The position numbers and the translations under genes were made by a program. From Chryseobacterium pennae (lineage in GTDB: Bacteria > Bacteroidota > Bacteroidia > Flavobacteriales > Weeksellaceae), in the NCBI RefSeq assembly GCF_003385515.1, contig NZ_QNVT01000025.1:33849-97848 (forward strand): DNA of 64,000 nt. The letters are read 5' to 3'. Every line of letters starts with the position of its first letter. Position 1 is the first letter of the stretch. Positions 42,611-51,377 of this stretch are shown here, piece by piece. The notes beneath the pieces are model-generated. The model was not told where the DNA came from. It saw nothing but the letters and a program-made list of their open reading frames with translations, and ran no database searches.

Positions 42611-43165
42611 TTAGTGTGCGCTGATAGTTTTAACTTTAGATTCATCAATGTTATAATACTTAATCACCGCATTATAATCGCTTAAATCAACGCTATTGGC
42701 TGCTTTTGCTGCTTTTTTAGCTGGATCAGCAGGTACTAGTACAATTCTAAATGTTTGATTTGTCAAATATTTAGCAGTTTCAGCAGATGTCATTTGTGTT
42801 CCCTGATTAAAATTTGCTTTTGTCTCAACATTTACTACACTACTATTAAACTTAAAGTTATAATCTAGTTCTCTATTTGTTGGCAAGCCACTCACATCAT
42901 CAAGAAAATAGGTTTTGGGAATTTGTTGCCACAGATTACCTTCTTTTTTATATACAAGAACTACATCAGTAGCTTGAATGTTGATATCAGATATTAATGT
43001 AAAATTGTTTGCAGCTGTAAATGATCCAGTCGCATCCATCATAATTGGAAAAGTATCATTATCCTTTCCTGGGTTCACCACTACCGGATCGTTGTTACTA
43101 TTATCGCAACTATATGCTAGAAATCCGACACCGGCTAATAATATAATTGGAAGTATTTTTTTCAT
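42611..43165 (-). CDS. secreted lipoprotein of unknown function
   Basis: A 184-aa protein with a lipobox (LAYSC, Cys20) followed by a Asn/Asp-rich linker. The body is composed of short strands (DVVLVYKKEGNLWQQIPKTYF; YNFKFNSSVVNVETK) and then an Ala/Lys stretch. It resembles the many small surface lipoproteins of Chryseobacterium, but I cannot assign a family. It is divergent from the GH3 gene and ends in its own hairpin. Confidence 0.8.
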   Translation of the reverse strand: MKKILPIILLAGVGFLAYSCDNSNNDPVVVNPGKDNDTFPIMMDATGSFTAANNFTLISDINIQATDVVLVYKKEGNLWQQIPKTYFLDDVSGLPTNRELDYNFKFNSSVVNVETKANFNQGTQMTSAETAKYLTNQTFRIVLVPADPAKKAAKAANSVDLSDYNAVIKYYNIDESKVKTISAH

Positions 43166-43230
43166 TTTTATAAATGTTTAGTTATTATTTATATTGCGTA
43201 TTCAAATCATATACCAAAAATTTCAAAATC

Positions 43231-43264
43231 TTTGTTTTTCTCAATTTTTTTAATTGTATTTTTG
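43231..43264 (+). promoter_or_regulatory. promoter of the GH3 gene
   Basis: TTTG (43231-43234), a 22-base spacer and TATTTTTG (43257-43264, full consensus) lie 17 bases before the chosen ATG at 43282. This rules out the longer frame beginning at 43174. Confidence 0.5.
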
Positions 43265-43281
43265 TTCTTATTCAAAAAGTC

Positions 43282-45006
43282 ATGAAGAAATTATTATATA
43301 CTTCACTCTTTATTGCAGCAATCATCAGTCCTAGGATTAATGCCCAATATCAGCCTAAAAATACATCGAAGGAAGATCTTAAAAAGGCCCAGCAATGGGT
43401 TGAAAAAACATATAAAAATCTTTCTCAGGATGAAAAACTGGGCCAGCTTTTTATTGTTGCATTATATACTAATAAAGGAGAAGACTATATCAATCAGGTA
43501 AGAAATATTGTTGCTAATGATAAAATTGGCGGCTTGATCCTGATGCAGGATGATGCTGCAAGAGAAATCAACCTTGTGAATGAATTCCAGCAGAAATCCA
43601 AAGTTCCCTTAATGATCGGAATGGATGCTGAATGGGGATTGTTCCAGAGAATTGCAACAGCACATAAATTTCCATGGGCAATGACCCTTGGAGCTATTCA
43701 GGATAAGAATCTGGTTTATCAGATGTCTGCTAAAATTGCAGAAGACTGTCACAGAATGGGTATCAACTGGGATTTTGCTCCGGTAGTGGATGTAAACACA
43801 AATCCAAATAACCCTATTATCGGCAACAGAAGTTTCGGTTCCGAAGTGGACAATGTAATAAGTTCTGCCCTATCCTATTCTAACGGACTTCAGGATAACA
43901 ATATATTGGCAGCTATCAAGCATTTCCCTGGCCATGGTGATACCAATACGGATTCTCACCTTGATCTTCCGGTGGTTTCCCACAATATGGAAAGATTAAA
44001 CTCTATAGAGCTGGCGCCTTTCAAAGCTTTGATGGATAAAGGAATCGGAGGAGTAATGGTGGCTCACTTATACGTTCCTAGCCTAGAATCCGGAAAAGGA
44101 ATTCCAGCTTCTGTTTCAAAAAATATCATTACAGGATTGTTGAAAGATAAACTCGGATATAAAGGATTAATCATCACTGATGCTCTCAATATGGGAGCTG
44201 TAGCCAACAAATACAAACCGGGAGAACTGGATGCCATGGCATTTAAAGCAGGAAATGACATTATGCTTTTCTCTCAGGGAGTTTCTGAAGGTAAAAAACT
44301 GATTCAAAAGGCAATTGATAATAAAGAAATCCCGCAATCCAGAGTAGAGGAAAGTGTAAAGAAAATATTATTAACAAAATATTTCCTTGGATTAACTCAG
44401 TATACTCCGAAAAATCCGGAAAACATCAATGCTGATCTTAATAATGATTCTCATAAGACTTTGGTTCAGAATCTTTATTCTAATGCTCTGACTTTGATTA
44501 AAAATAATCAAAGATTACTTCCAATTTCCGGGTGGAACGCAAAAGTATATTATGTTCCATTAGAAGAAGGTCCGTATCAGACTTTTGCCAATAAACTGGG
44601 ATCAAATGTAATCATTAAAAAAGTATCTGAAATCAACACAATTCCTGCGGGCTCAACTGTAATAGTAGGTTTCCATAAGGATAATTCTACGGCTTACAAG
44701 CCTTATACAATCTCTGCTGAATCAAAGAAGATACTTGCTGACCTTACTAAAAATCAAAATGTACTTCTTACGGTATTCGGAAGTGCTTATGCTTTAAAAG
44801 ATATTGATATTTCAAAAGTATCAACAGTTCTTGTGGCTTATGAAAACAATGATGATTCAATGAATGCAGCAGCTGATGCCTTAAACGGAAAAACAAGAAT
44901 ATGGGGTAAACTTCCTGTATTGGTCAATGATCAACTGAAAGCAGGAATGGGTATAGACTTACCTCTTCCTCCTCCTCCATCAATAAATAGTACAAAATCA
45001 AAATAA
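43282..45006 (+). CDS. GH3 family beta-N-acetylhexosaminidase-like glycosidase
   Basis: A 574-aa secreted glycosidase from MKKLLYTS at 43282, with a signal peptide ending RINAQ. The NagZ-type motif KHFPGHGDTNTDSH and the nucleophile segment ITDALNMGAV are clear, preceded by NWDFAPVVDVN. This marks the hexosaminidase branch of GH3. A C-terminal GH3 domain follows (about 400-574) and ends in a Pro-rich tail. It probably removes GlcNAc from peptidoglycan fragments or glycans. It is followed after ten bases by bshA. Confidence 0.9.
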   Translation: MKKLLYTSLFIAAIISPRINAQYQPKNTSKEDLKKAQQWVEKTYKNLSQDEKLGQLFIVALYTNKGEDYINQVRNIVANDKIGGLILMQDDAAREINLVNEFQQKSKVPLMIGMDAEWGLFQRIATAHKFPWAMTLGAIQDKNLVYQMSAKIAEDCHRMGINWDFAPVVDVNTNPNNPIIGNRSFGSEVDNVISSALSYSNGLQDNNILAAIKHFPGHGDTNTDSHLDLPVVSHNMERLNSIELAPFKALMDKGIGGVMVAHLYVPSLESGKGIPASVSKNIITGLLKDKLGYKGLIITDALNMGAVANKYKPGELDAMAFKAGNDIMLFSQGVSEGKKLIQKAIDNKEIPQSRVEESVKKILLTKYFLGLTQYTPKNPENINADLNNDSHKTLVQNLYSNALTLIKNNQRLLPISGWNAKVYYVPLEEGPYQTFANKLGSNVIIKKVSEINTIPAGSTVIVGFHKDNSTAYKPYTISAESKKILADLTKNQNVLLTVFGSAYALKDIDISKVSTVLVAYENNDDSMNAAADALNGKTRIWGKLPVLVNDQLKAGMGIDLPLPPPPSINSTKSK

Positions 45007-45016
45007 CTATAATCCA

Positions 45017-46165
45017 ATGAAAATAGGCATACTTTGCTATCCAACTTATGGTGGAAGCGGAATTGTAGCAACAGAACTTGGAATGTCCCTTGCCAACAAA
45101 GGATATGAAGTGCACTTCATAAGCTCTGCTCTTCCTGCAAGATTAGATATTACCAATCCGAATATTTTCTTTCACAGGGTAAATGTTCAGACCTACCCGC
45201 TTTTTCAATATCAGCCTTATGATATTGCATTAAGTTCTATGATCTATAGGGTTGTCAATCTCTATAAACTGGATCTGTTGCATGCTCATTATGCTATTCC
45301 TTATGCATATGCTGCATTTACAGCTAAACAGATGCTTCAGGAAGATAATAATGATATTCCTTTGGTGACGACATTACATGGTACAGATATTACTCTTGTA
45401 GGTCAGCATCCAAGCTATAAACATGCAGTAGAATTCTCTATCAACAAATCAGACGCTATTACTTCTGTTTCTGAAAGTCTGAAAAAGGATACGCTTCAGT
45501 TTTTCAATATCAAAAAGGAAATCCAGGTGATTACCAACTTTATTGATAATTCAGAATTCGATGATTGTACAGAATGTCAGAGAACGCAGTTTGCAAATCC
45601 TGATGAGAAAATTCTGATCCATGTATCGAACCTTCGTCCTGTAAAACGTGTGGATGAAGTTCTGCAGATCTTTAAGAATGTAGAAAAAAAGGTTAAATCC
45701 AAACTGATCATTATTGGTGAGGGTCCTGATATGGAAAAGGTGAACCAGTTCCTTGAAGAAAACCCTGATCTTATCTCAAAAATCCGTCTTCTGGGGAAAG
45801 TAAATGATCTTTATAAAATCTTACAGCTTTCTGATGTATTTTTACTTCCGTCTGAGCAGGAAAGTTTCGGTTTGGCAGCTTTGGAAGCTATGGCAGCCTA
45901 CACTCCTGTAATCAGCTCGAACGCTGGAGGAATTCCTGAAGTAAATATCCAGGGAGAAACAGGATATCTGGCAGAGATCGGAAATGTAGAAGCCATGAGC
46001 AACTACACTATTAAGTTGTTGAGTAACGAAGATCTTTTAACCAAAATGAAGGAAAACGCGAAAGATCAGGCAATAAAGTTCGATTTGAAAAATATTCTTC
46101 CTATATATGAGAAAATGTATAGAACAACTATAGAAAATTTTAAAACGGAGTTGACGAAAGCATAA
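45017..46165 (+). CDS. bshA: N-acetyl-alpha-D-glucosaminyl L-malate synthase (bacillithiol synthesis)
   Basis: A 382-aa GT4-family glycosyltransferase. The N terminus KIGILCYPTYGGSGIVATELG and the HGTDITLVG segment are characteristic of BshA. The C-terminal Rossmann half carries HVSNLRPVKR and LLPSEQESFGLAALEAM with the nucleotide-sugar-binding Glu residues. It joins GlcNAc from UDP-GlcNAc to L-malate as the first step of bacillithiol synthesis. BshB and BshC are not encoded in this window. It is ten bases after the GH3 gene and is followed by a terminator. Confidence 0.93.
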   Translation: MKIGILCYPTYGGSGIVATELGMSLANKGYEVHFISSALPARLDITNPNIFFHRVNVQTYPLFQYQPYDIALSSMIYRVVNLYKLDLLHAHYAIPYAYAAFTAKQMLQEDNNDIPLVTTLHGTDITLVGQHPSYKHAVEFSINKSDAITSVSESLKKDTLQFFNIKKEIQVITNFIDNSEFDDCTECQRTQFANPDEKILIHVSNLRPVKRVDEVLQIFKNVEKKVKSKLIIIGEGPDMEKVNQFLEENPDLISKIRLLGKVNDLYKILQLSDVFLLPSEQESFGLAALEAMAAYTPVISSNAGGIPEVNIQGETGYLAEIGNVEAMSNYTIKLLSNEDLLTKMKENAKDQAIKFDLKNILPIYEKMYRTTIENFKTELTKA

Positions 46166-46201
46166 TATTTTAAAATTCCGGTAGTCGAATAGACATAAAA
46201 T

Positions 46202-46230
46202 AAGGCTTAGATGAATAGATCTAGGCCTTT
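46202..46230 (+). terminator. terminator of bshA
   Basis: AAGGCTTAGAT and ATCTAGGCCTT form an 11-bp stem (one G-U), followed by a T-rich run. Confidence 0.85.
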
Positions 46231-46280
46231 ATTTTTTTGCAATCATCTCAGTCTATTAATCTTCCTAACTTATTTTAAGA

Positions 46281-46540
46281 TCAGTAAAATGGCCCAATAC
46301 TTCCCTTCAGATCATTAACAATTAATATAGGTTGTACAGCCCCGTTTAAGCATAGTTTTGCGGTTTCATCTTTTACTTCTATTCTTATCCTGATCCATTT
46401 TACTGGTATCATATCTGCATAAGCTTCATGTTTTTCCAGTGTTTCTTTTCTTAACTTCTCCCAGGGATAGAAATATACAGCGTATCATGATTTCTACGTA
46501 TCTGATCATTGGCTCTACCATTAGTAGGACGTAGATAAAA
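46281..46540 (-). pseudogene. remnant of a LamG-like (concanavalin A-like) domain protein
   Basis: Reading the minus strand, one frame gives FYLRPTNGRANDQIRRNHDT and a second frame, shifted near 46463-46476, continues with FYPWEKLRKETLEKHEAYAD, then VKWIRIRIEVKDETAKL and LIVNDLKG before a stop at 46283-46281. The two pieces are consecutive parts of one domain that I recall from Bacteroidota secreted proteins, where W-x-x-I-x-I-E-V and LIVNDLK form neighbouring strands. There is no start codon, the frame is broken and the C terminus is cut short. So this is a decayed fragment, not a functional gene. The rest of the 630-base gap between bshA and the next gene holds a terminator and an inverted repeat. 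Confidence 0.65.
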
Positions 46541-46603
46541 AATCAGAGTTAACAAAAAGATAATTTCTTTTTCAGGAACTATAAAGAATATTTTAATTTT
46601 CTG

Positions 46604-46643
46604 TATAACATTTGTAGTACCTGTAGTTTACAAATGTTGTATA
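46604..46643. repeat. inverted repeat beside the pseudogene
   Basis: TATAACATTTGTA and TACAAATGTTGTATA face each other across a 12-base spacer. It could be a regulator site for the following gene or a scar of the event that destroyed the neighbouring gene. Confidence 0.4.
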
Positions 46644-46795
46644 AGTGTCGTACGCCTTTAAGAATAATGACACAAAAAATAACAGACCTTTGCAAATAAT
46701 AATAGATCTGTAATAAAGCTGAATCTACAAATTTTGTTATCCCTTCAATAATACAATTTTATTTATTGAACAATAAAGCACATACAATGAGAGAC

Positions 46796-47389
46796 ATGAA
46801 AAAAAAACTGAGCTTATTAGGATTAATGATTTCAGGATTATTCCTTGCTCAGATAGGAATTAATACAGATACCCCTACCAAAACACTGGATGTCAATGGG
46901 AGCACAAGAGTCCGAAACCTAACTGGAGCAGCAACCAACAACAGTACATTATTTCCTAATTCAGTAGTTGTAACGACCAGCGACGGAACGCTTACCAACA
47001 CCAATGCTTTAAACATTCTATATTCATCAGGAATATACAGATGGTCGGACAGCAATAGTAATTGGTCAAATATTCGGACAGGCAATAAAGAAGCCCGACT
47101 GGATTTTATAGGAAGAGCGTCTGTTTCTGGTCTTCCCGCCATCACTTTTTCAATTATATATCAGCTGGGTACTCCTATTACTATTATTCAAAATCCTGTT
47201 CTGTCTGCTGGGGGAACAGCTACTATTACTAATATAACCAACAATAGTTTTACTCTTACTATCAATTCCTCACAGGTTTTTAATTTTACTTTCACAACTG
47301 TAAACGGTTTAACAGCAATTAATGCTGGAAACTCCGGTGGGACTTTTTGGATCCAGGGAACCTGGCATTCTACTCCTAATCTAAACTAG
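46796..47389 (+). CDS. secreted protein of unknown function with GINTxxP-LDVNG N terminus
   Basis: A 197-aa protein from the ATG at 46796; in-frame ATG (46787) and TTG (46766) codons lie upstream, but this start gives the best signal peptide (MKKKLSLLGL...FLAQ). The mature start IGINTDTPTKTLDVNGSTRVR is a common opening of Flavobacteriia surface proteins. It is followed by Ser/Asn/Thr-rich strand regions (SGIYRWSDSNSNW; ATITNITNNSFTLTINSSQ). No enzyme motif is visible. It is probably a small cell-surface or adhesin-like protein. Confidence 0.75.
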   Translation: MKKKLSLLGLMISGLFLAQIGINTDTPTKTLDVNGSTRVRNLTGAATNNSTLFPNSVVVTTSDGTLTNTNALNILYSSGIYRWSDSNSNWSNIRTGNKEARLDFIGRASVSGLPAITFSIIYQLGTPITIIQNPVLSAGGTATITNITNNSFTLTINSSQVFNFTFTTVNGLTAINAGNSGGTFWIQGTWHSTPNLN

Positions 47390-47470
47390 ATCTGGAATTG
47401 GTCAGACTATCATGTAAGGTGTAGATTCAAAATAAAGGACAAACCATTCTATCTATTTCTTCTTACGCTT

Positions 47471-48730
47471 ATGACGGAAAAATTACTTCAATATCTTTGG
47501 AACTATAAGGTTTTCAAATATTTTGACTTCAAGGATATTGAAGGAAATTCCGTTGAGATCATACATTTTGGGAAATGGAACAAAGATGCCGGCCCGGATT
47601 TTATCGATTCTAAGATCAAAATCAACGGGGTAATTCTTGCCGGAAATATAGAACTGCATGTCCGCTCCTCGGACTGGATTTTCCATAATCATTCTCAGGA
47701 TCCCAATTACCAGAATATTATTCTTCATGTCGTATTTCAGCATGATGTAGAAATAAGTCAGCTTACAGATCAGCAAGTTTCTACTCTTGAACTGAAGCAT
47801 CACATTGATGAAAATATCATCAGGAAATACGAAAAGTTAATCAATGGAAATCAGTTTATAGCCTGTGAAAATATCTTTAACAAAGATAAGATCCCTTTAC
47901 ATTTTCATGAAGGAAATATACTGAAAAAACTGGAGGAAAAATCTGCTGAACTGGAGCAAAGCTTAGTCCTTTACAAAAATAATTTTGAAGCAGTTTTATT
48001 TCACAGCCTAGCGTATTCTTTTGGATTAAAAGTGAATGCTCATATTTTCAGGCAGATTGCTGAAAGTATTGATTACAGTATTATTAATAAAATCCGGCAG
48101 AATCCTTTACAGCTTGAAGCTTTATTATTCGGAATTTCAGGATGGCTTGCCACTCCCGAAGACGGACAAATGAAAATATGGAAACGGGAATTTGACTTCC
48201 TTAAAGTAAAATTTAAGCTTCCGGATCTTATTTTTCATCCTAAGTTTTTAAGATTAAGACCGCCTAATTTTCCTACGATCCGTTTATCTCAGCTTGCAGA
48301 CCTTTATCAGCATCAGAATTTATTTTCAAAGATCATGGATGCAGAAAACACTGAAGAGCTGTATGATCTGTTTAAATCGGTAAAAGCTTCGGAGTATTGG
48401 GATTGCCATTTCAATTTCGGAACGATTGCGAAAGTACACCCTAAGACTTTGAGCAAAGATTTTATTGACCTCATCATCTTGAATACCATACTTCCTTTAA
48501 AATACACTTATCATAAATATCATCAAGAAGAAACTGCTGATAAGATCTTAGAATTCTATCAGAATATTACTGCTGAAAAAAACTCAGTAATCCAGAACTG
48601 GAAAAATCTTGGAGTTCTTGTTAAAACGGCCCTGGAAAGCCAGAGCCTGATTTATCATTATAAAAATTCATGTGACGAAAAAAATTGCTTAACTTGCAGT
48701 ATTGGATTTAAACTTTTAAAAGAATCTTGA
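47471..48730 (+). CDS. DUF2851 family protein
   Basis: A 419-aa soluble protein matching DUF2851: the N terminus LLQYLWNYKVFKYFDF, then GPDFIDSKIKINGVILAGNIELHVRSSDW, and a C-terminal CDEKNCLTC cysteine cluster. The function is not established; the central strand-rich part with conserved acidic residues has been noted as nuclease-like, but I cannot confirm that. It is followed one base later by a PspC-like gene. Confidence 0.88.
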   Translation: MTEKLLQYLWNYKVFKYFDFKDIEGNSVEIIHFGKWNKDAGPDFIDSKIKINGVILAGNIELHVRSSDWIFHNHSQDPNYQNIILHVVFQHDVEISQLTDQQVSTLELKHHIDENIIRKYEKLINGNQFIACENIFNKDKIPLHFHEGNILKKLEEKSAELEQSLVLYKNNFEAVLFHSLAYSFGLKVNAHIFRQIAESIDYSIINKIRQNPLQLEALLFGISGWLATPEDGQMKIWKREFDFLKVKFKLPDLIFHPKFLRLRPPNFPTIRLSQLADLYQHQNLFSKIMDAENTEELYDLFKSVKASEYWDCHFNFGTIAKVHPKTLSKDFIDLIILNTILPLKYTYHKYHQEETADKILEFYQNITAEKNSVIQNWKNLGVLVKTALESQSLIYHYKNSCDEKNCLTCSIGFKLLKES

Positions 48731-48731
48731 A

Positions 48732-48953
48732 ATGCTGAGTAATATCCGTCATAAAATGGAAAGAGAATGGTTTGGTGTACTGACAAGAACAGGAGCTAAA
48801 CTGGGAATTCCTGTATCCAAATTAAGGATCTTCTTCATCTACTCTACTTTCGCCACAGCCGGCTTTTTCTTTCTGATCTATCTGGGTTTGGCATTTACTT
48901 TGTGGATTAAAGATATTTTTATCACCAGAAGACCAAGCGTCTTCGACTTATAA
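48732..48953 (+). CDS. PspC domain small membrane protein
   Basis: A 73-aa protein with the PspC layout: a soluble start (EWFGVLTRTGAKLGIPVSKLRIFFIY) followed by one strong membrane helix (about residues 33-57) and a short charged tail. It starts one base after the DUF2851 stop, so the two are translationally linked. In other bacteria PspC-type proteins take part in membrane stress responses; its role here is unknown. Confidence 0.82.
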   Translation: MLSNIRHKMEREWFGVLTRTGAKLGIPVSKLRIFFIYSTFATAGFFFLIYLGLAFTLWIKDIFITRRPSVFDL

Positions 48954-48958
48954 CAATT

Positions 48959-49471
48959 ATGGAATTTTTACCGATTACGTCTGCTGAAGATCATAGAGTT
49001 CAGGGAATCTATACTTCTTATACCAGCACTTTTCCTGTAGACGAGCAAAGAGATAAGGAACAGTTTCTGGATTTATTTTCAAATCCGAATGTAAGTTTCA
49101 TGTCTGTAGTACATGAATCTGAAGATATAGGATACCTCATCTTATGGAAATTAAGTTCTTTTGTTTTTGTGGAACATTTTGAAGTGTTTGAAACTTTCAG
49201 AAGTAAAAAGCTTGGATCACATATTATGGGACATCTACTGGAAAGTTATCCACAAATAATCCTTGAAATTGAACCTGAAGATCAGAATGAAGATGCTAAA
49301 AGACGCTATTCTTTCTATCAGAGAAACAACTTTGGTCTGATTGATACGACTTATATACAGCCAAGCTATGGAGAGGGAAAACAATCTCTGAACTTATGGC
49401 TGCTGGCCAATTATTCTCCTGAAAATGTGGAGGAGCTTAAAAATGAAATTTGCGATATTGTATATCCTTAA
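48959..49471 (+). CDS. GNAT family N-acetyltransferase
   Basis: A 170-aa acetyltransferase-like protein. The GNAT core is visible as GYLILWKLSSFVFVEHFEV followed by FRSKKLGSHIMGHLL, where the R/K-x-x-G-x-G/S-type acetyl-CoA loop is reduced to RSKKLGS. A FYQRNNFGL segment near the C terminus is also typical. The acceptor is unknown. It is the last gene of the DUF2851-PspC group and is followed by a clear terminator. Confidence 0.82.
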   Translation: MEFLPITSAEDHRVQGIYTSYTSTFPVDEQRDKEQFLDLFSNPNVSFMSVVHESEDIGYLILWKLSSFVFVEHFEVFETFRSKKLGSHIMGHLLESYPQIILEIEPEDQNEDAKRRYSFYQRNNFGLIDTTYIQPSYGEGKQSLNLWLLANYSPENVEELKNEICDIVYP

Positions 49472-49476
49472 TATAG

Positions 49477-49499
49477 AACGCCGGAGTATTTCCGGCGTT
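49477..49499 (+). terminator. terminator of the GNAT gene
   Basis: AACGCCGGA and TCCGGCGTT form a 9-bp GC-rich stem followed by a T-run. Confidence 0.9.
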
Positions 49500-49608
49500 T
49501 ATTTTTTATTGATTTGAAAAGTTAATTGATAAGAGAATTAGCTATAGATGTTTGCGTTTTATTTTCATTCTTTTAAACCTGACGAATTAAATAATCATTG
49601 ATTGTAAA

Positions 49609-50343
49609 TCAGTTCACCTCATATTCCAGTTTGATGGTAATACTGGCTTCTTTTTCTTTAGAAGAGGTATTGAATGTTCCGCCATAAGAATAATCTTCAT
49701 TTGAATTGGGTGCTGTAATCTGAATAACTCCCATCGTAGCTTTTTTAAGATTTCCTAAACTGCTTCCTGAGTTTTCTGCAATTTTTTCTGCACGTTCTTT
49801 GGCATCTTTTGTCGCACTGGCAATCATTTCCTGCTTTACAGTAGCTAATTTGGTATAGAAATAGGAAGGCGAAGAAGAGGTGAACTCAATTCCGCGGTTG
49901 ATAATTTCAGTAATATTTCTGGAAAGGTTTTCAATTTTACCTACTTCCTTGCTTTCAATAGATACATTTTGAGTCAGGTTATAACCGGAAAATTCTCCCT
50001 GAACATAATTCCCATTGGAATCATTATAACTTCTGAACTGTTTCTGAATGTCTACGGAAGAGAAAACAATTTCATTCTGCTTTATTCCCTTCGAAGTCAG
50101 ATAATCATTGATCACTTTTCTGTCCATAGCCAATTCATCATAAGCTGATTTCAGATCAACATTATTCTTAGAAAAACTTCCAGACCAGGTAATAAGATCA
50201 GCGGTAAACTGTTTGGATCCTAACCCTGTTACAGAGATTGTATTTTCAGATTTATTCCTGTTTTTGATTGCATTCCCTAAAAAACCGAGGCCCAGTACAA
50301 AGCCTAGTGCTCCTATAGCTACCGCAATAATGTTTTTATTCAT
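49609..50343 (-). CDS. SIMPL (DUF541) domain protein
   Basis: A 244-aa protein from MNKNIIAV at 50343; the longer frame to 50397 adds residues before a clear membrane anchor (about 5-25). The SIMPL core begins ISVTGLGSKQFTADLITWSGSF and continues with YNLTQNVSIES and ATKDAKERAEKIAENSG. Members are periplasmic or surface proteins with roles in stress resistance; the exact function is unknown. It is the last minus-strand gene before the two carboxypeptidase-regulatory-like paralogues. Confidence 0.87.
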   Translation of the reverse strand: MNKNIIAVAIGALGFVLGLGFLGNAIKNRNKSENTISVTGLGSKQFTADLITWSGSFSKNNVDLKSAYDELAMDRKVINDYLTSKGIKQNEIVFSSVDIQKQFRSYNDSNGNYVQGEFSGYNLTQNVSIESKEVGKIENLSRNITEIINRGIEFTSSSPSYFYTKLATVKQEMIASATKDAKERAEKIAENSGSSLGNLKKATMGVIQITAPNSNEDYSYGGTFNTSSKEKEASITIKLEYEVN

Positions 50344-50455
50344 AAAATTTGTGAATTGATTTTGATTATGAGAATATTGCAGCAATTTCCATTCCAATAT
50401 TTTAAGAAAATTTTAACATTAAAGAAAAGCTACTGATTATAAAAGAAAATCAGAT

Positions 50456-51268
50456 TTATTGATGACTATTCTTTAAGCGTTCAATAAAAAGCGGGATAAC
50501 TTCTTCCATTCTCAATAGGGCACCCGACAAGTTTCTTGCTTTTACATAGGTACGAACCTGAGGTTTTGCAACAAATGAAAATTCTATGAACTCTGAAATT
50601 TTGTTGTCAGGAATTCCAGCCTTAACAAAATAATCATCCTCTACCCTGCTTCTAACCCATTCAATATGCTCCTGCAGATCATCATATTTATAAAGTCTCT
50701 TCTGCTTCCTGGCTTTACCGCTTACGAGATCATAAACTCCCTGTACATTAAGATTTCCCAGCAGGATAGGTAACAGTACACTTTTCACTTCTGCCGGTTT
50801 TTCGCGCATCTTTCCAATGGGCTCCGGAAGGCCAACAGCCTGTTTTACCTGCTCTCCTTTGTCTACTTTCGCAACAATTCTGGAATCCTGCTCCAGATCA
50901 CCGGACAATTTCTTTACGATTTTTACTTCTCCAATATCTTTTGGAATCTGAAAAAGGGTTATCAGCAATTGTGTATTGGCACCATCTGTAAGAACTCTTC
51001 TGGAAACTCTTTTGAAATCCTCTTTTACAAACCTCAGTTCATCATTAGAATTGGCTTCAATAGAAAACATCCCCATCGAATTTGAATATGCCTTCTTATC
51101 GGTAGACATATTAACAATAGTTACAGCACTCAGATTGTCACCATTATCATCAATAATCCTTCCGGTTACAGTTTGCTGGGCTAATACAAGATGAGTACAT
51201 AGTATTGTAAGGAAGAGAAAACCTTTCCCCCAATATATGCTTAGTATATTTTTGAGTTTATAATCCAA
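50456..51268 (-). CDS. carboxypeptidase-regulatory-like domain protein 1
   Basis: A 270-aa exported protein with a signal peptide (ending VLAQ, about residue 31) and an N-terminal CarboxypepD_reg-like beta-sandwich (QTVTGRIIDDNGDNLSAVTIVN...MGMFSIEA). The second half is helical, with the conserved segments SGDLEQDSRI and DDYFVKAGIPDNKISEFI. It is a paralogue of the protein at 51378-52124. Neither has a TonB-receptor barrel, so these are stand-alone forms. The function is unknown; surface binding or assembly of outer-membrane proteins is possible. Confidence 0.8.
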   Translation of the reverse strand: MDYKLKNILSIYWGKGFLFLTILCTHLVLAQQTVTGRIIDDNGDNLSAVTIVNMSTDKKAYSNSMGMFSIEANSNDELRFVKEDFKRVSRRVLTDGANTQLLITLFQIPKDIGEVKIVKKLSGDLEQDSRIVAKVDKGEQVKQAVGLPEPIGKMREKPAEVKSVLLPILLGNLNVQGVYDLVSGKARKQKRLYKYDDLQEHIEWVRSRVEDDYFVKAGIPDNKISEFIEFSFVAKPQVRTYVKARNLSGALLRMEEVIPLFIERLKNSHQ

Positions 51269-51377
51269 TTTATTATAGATATAAAAGTAACGATATTTTA
51301 TTTATCGTACAGTTTATTTATTTTACAGTATTCGTGAAAGACTGGTATCGTTTCCTGAGTCATTGACCTTTTTTACA

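Noticed and set aside
43174..43281. Extended N terminus of the GH3 enzyme
   Set aside because: It overlaps the promoter and precedes a good signal peptide.
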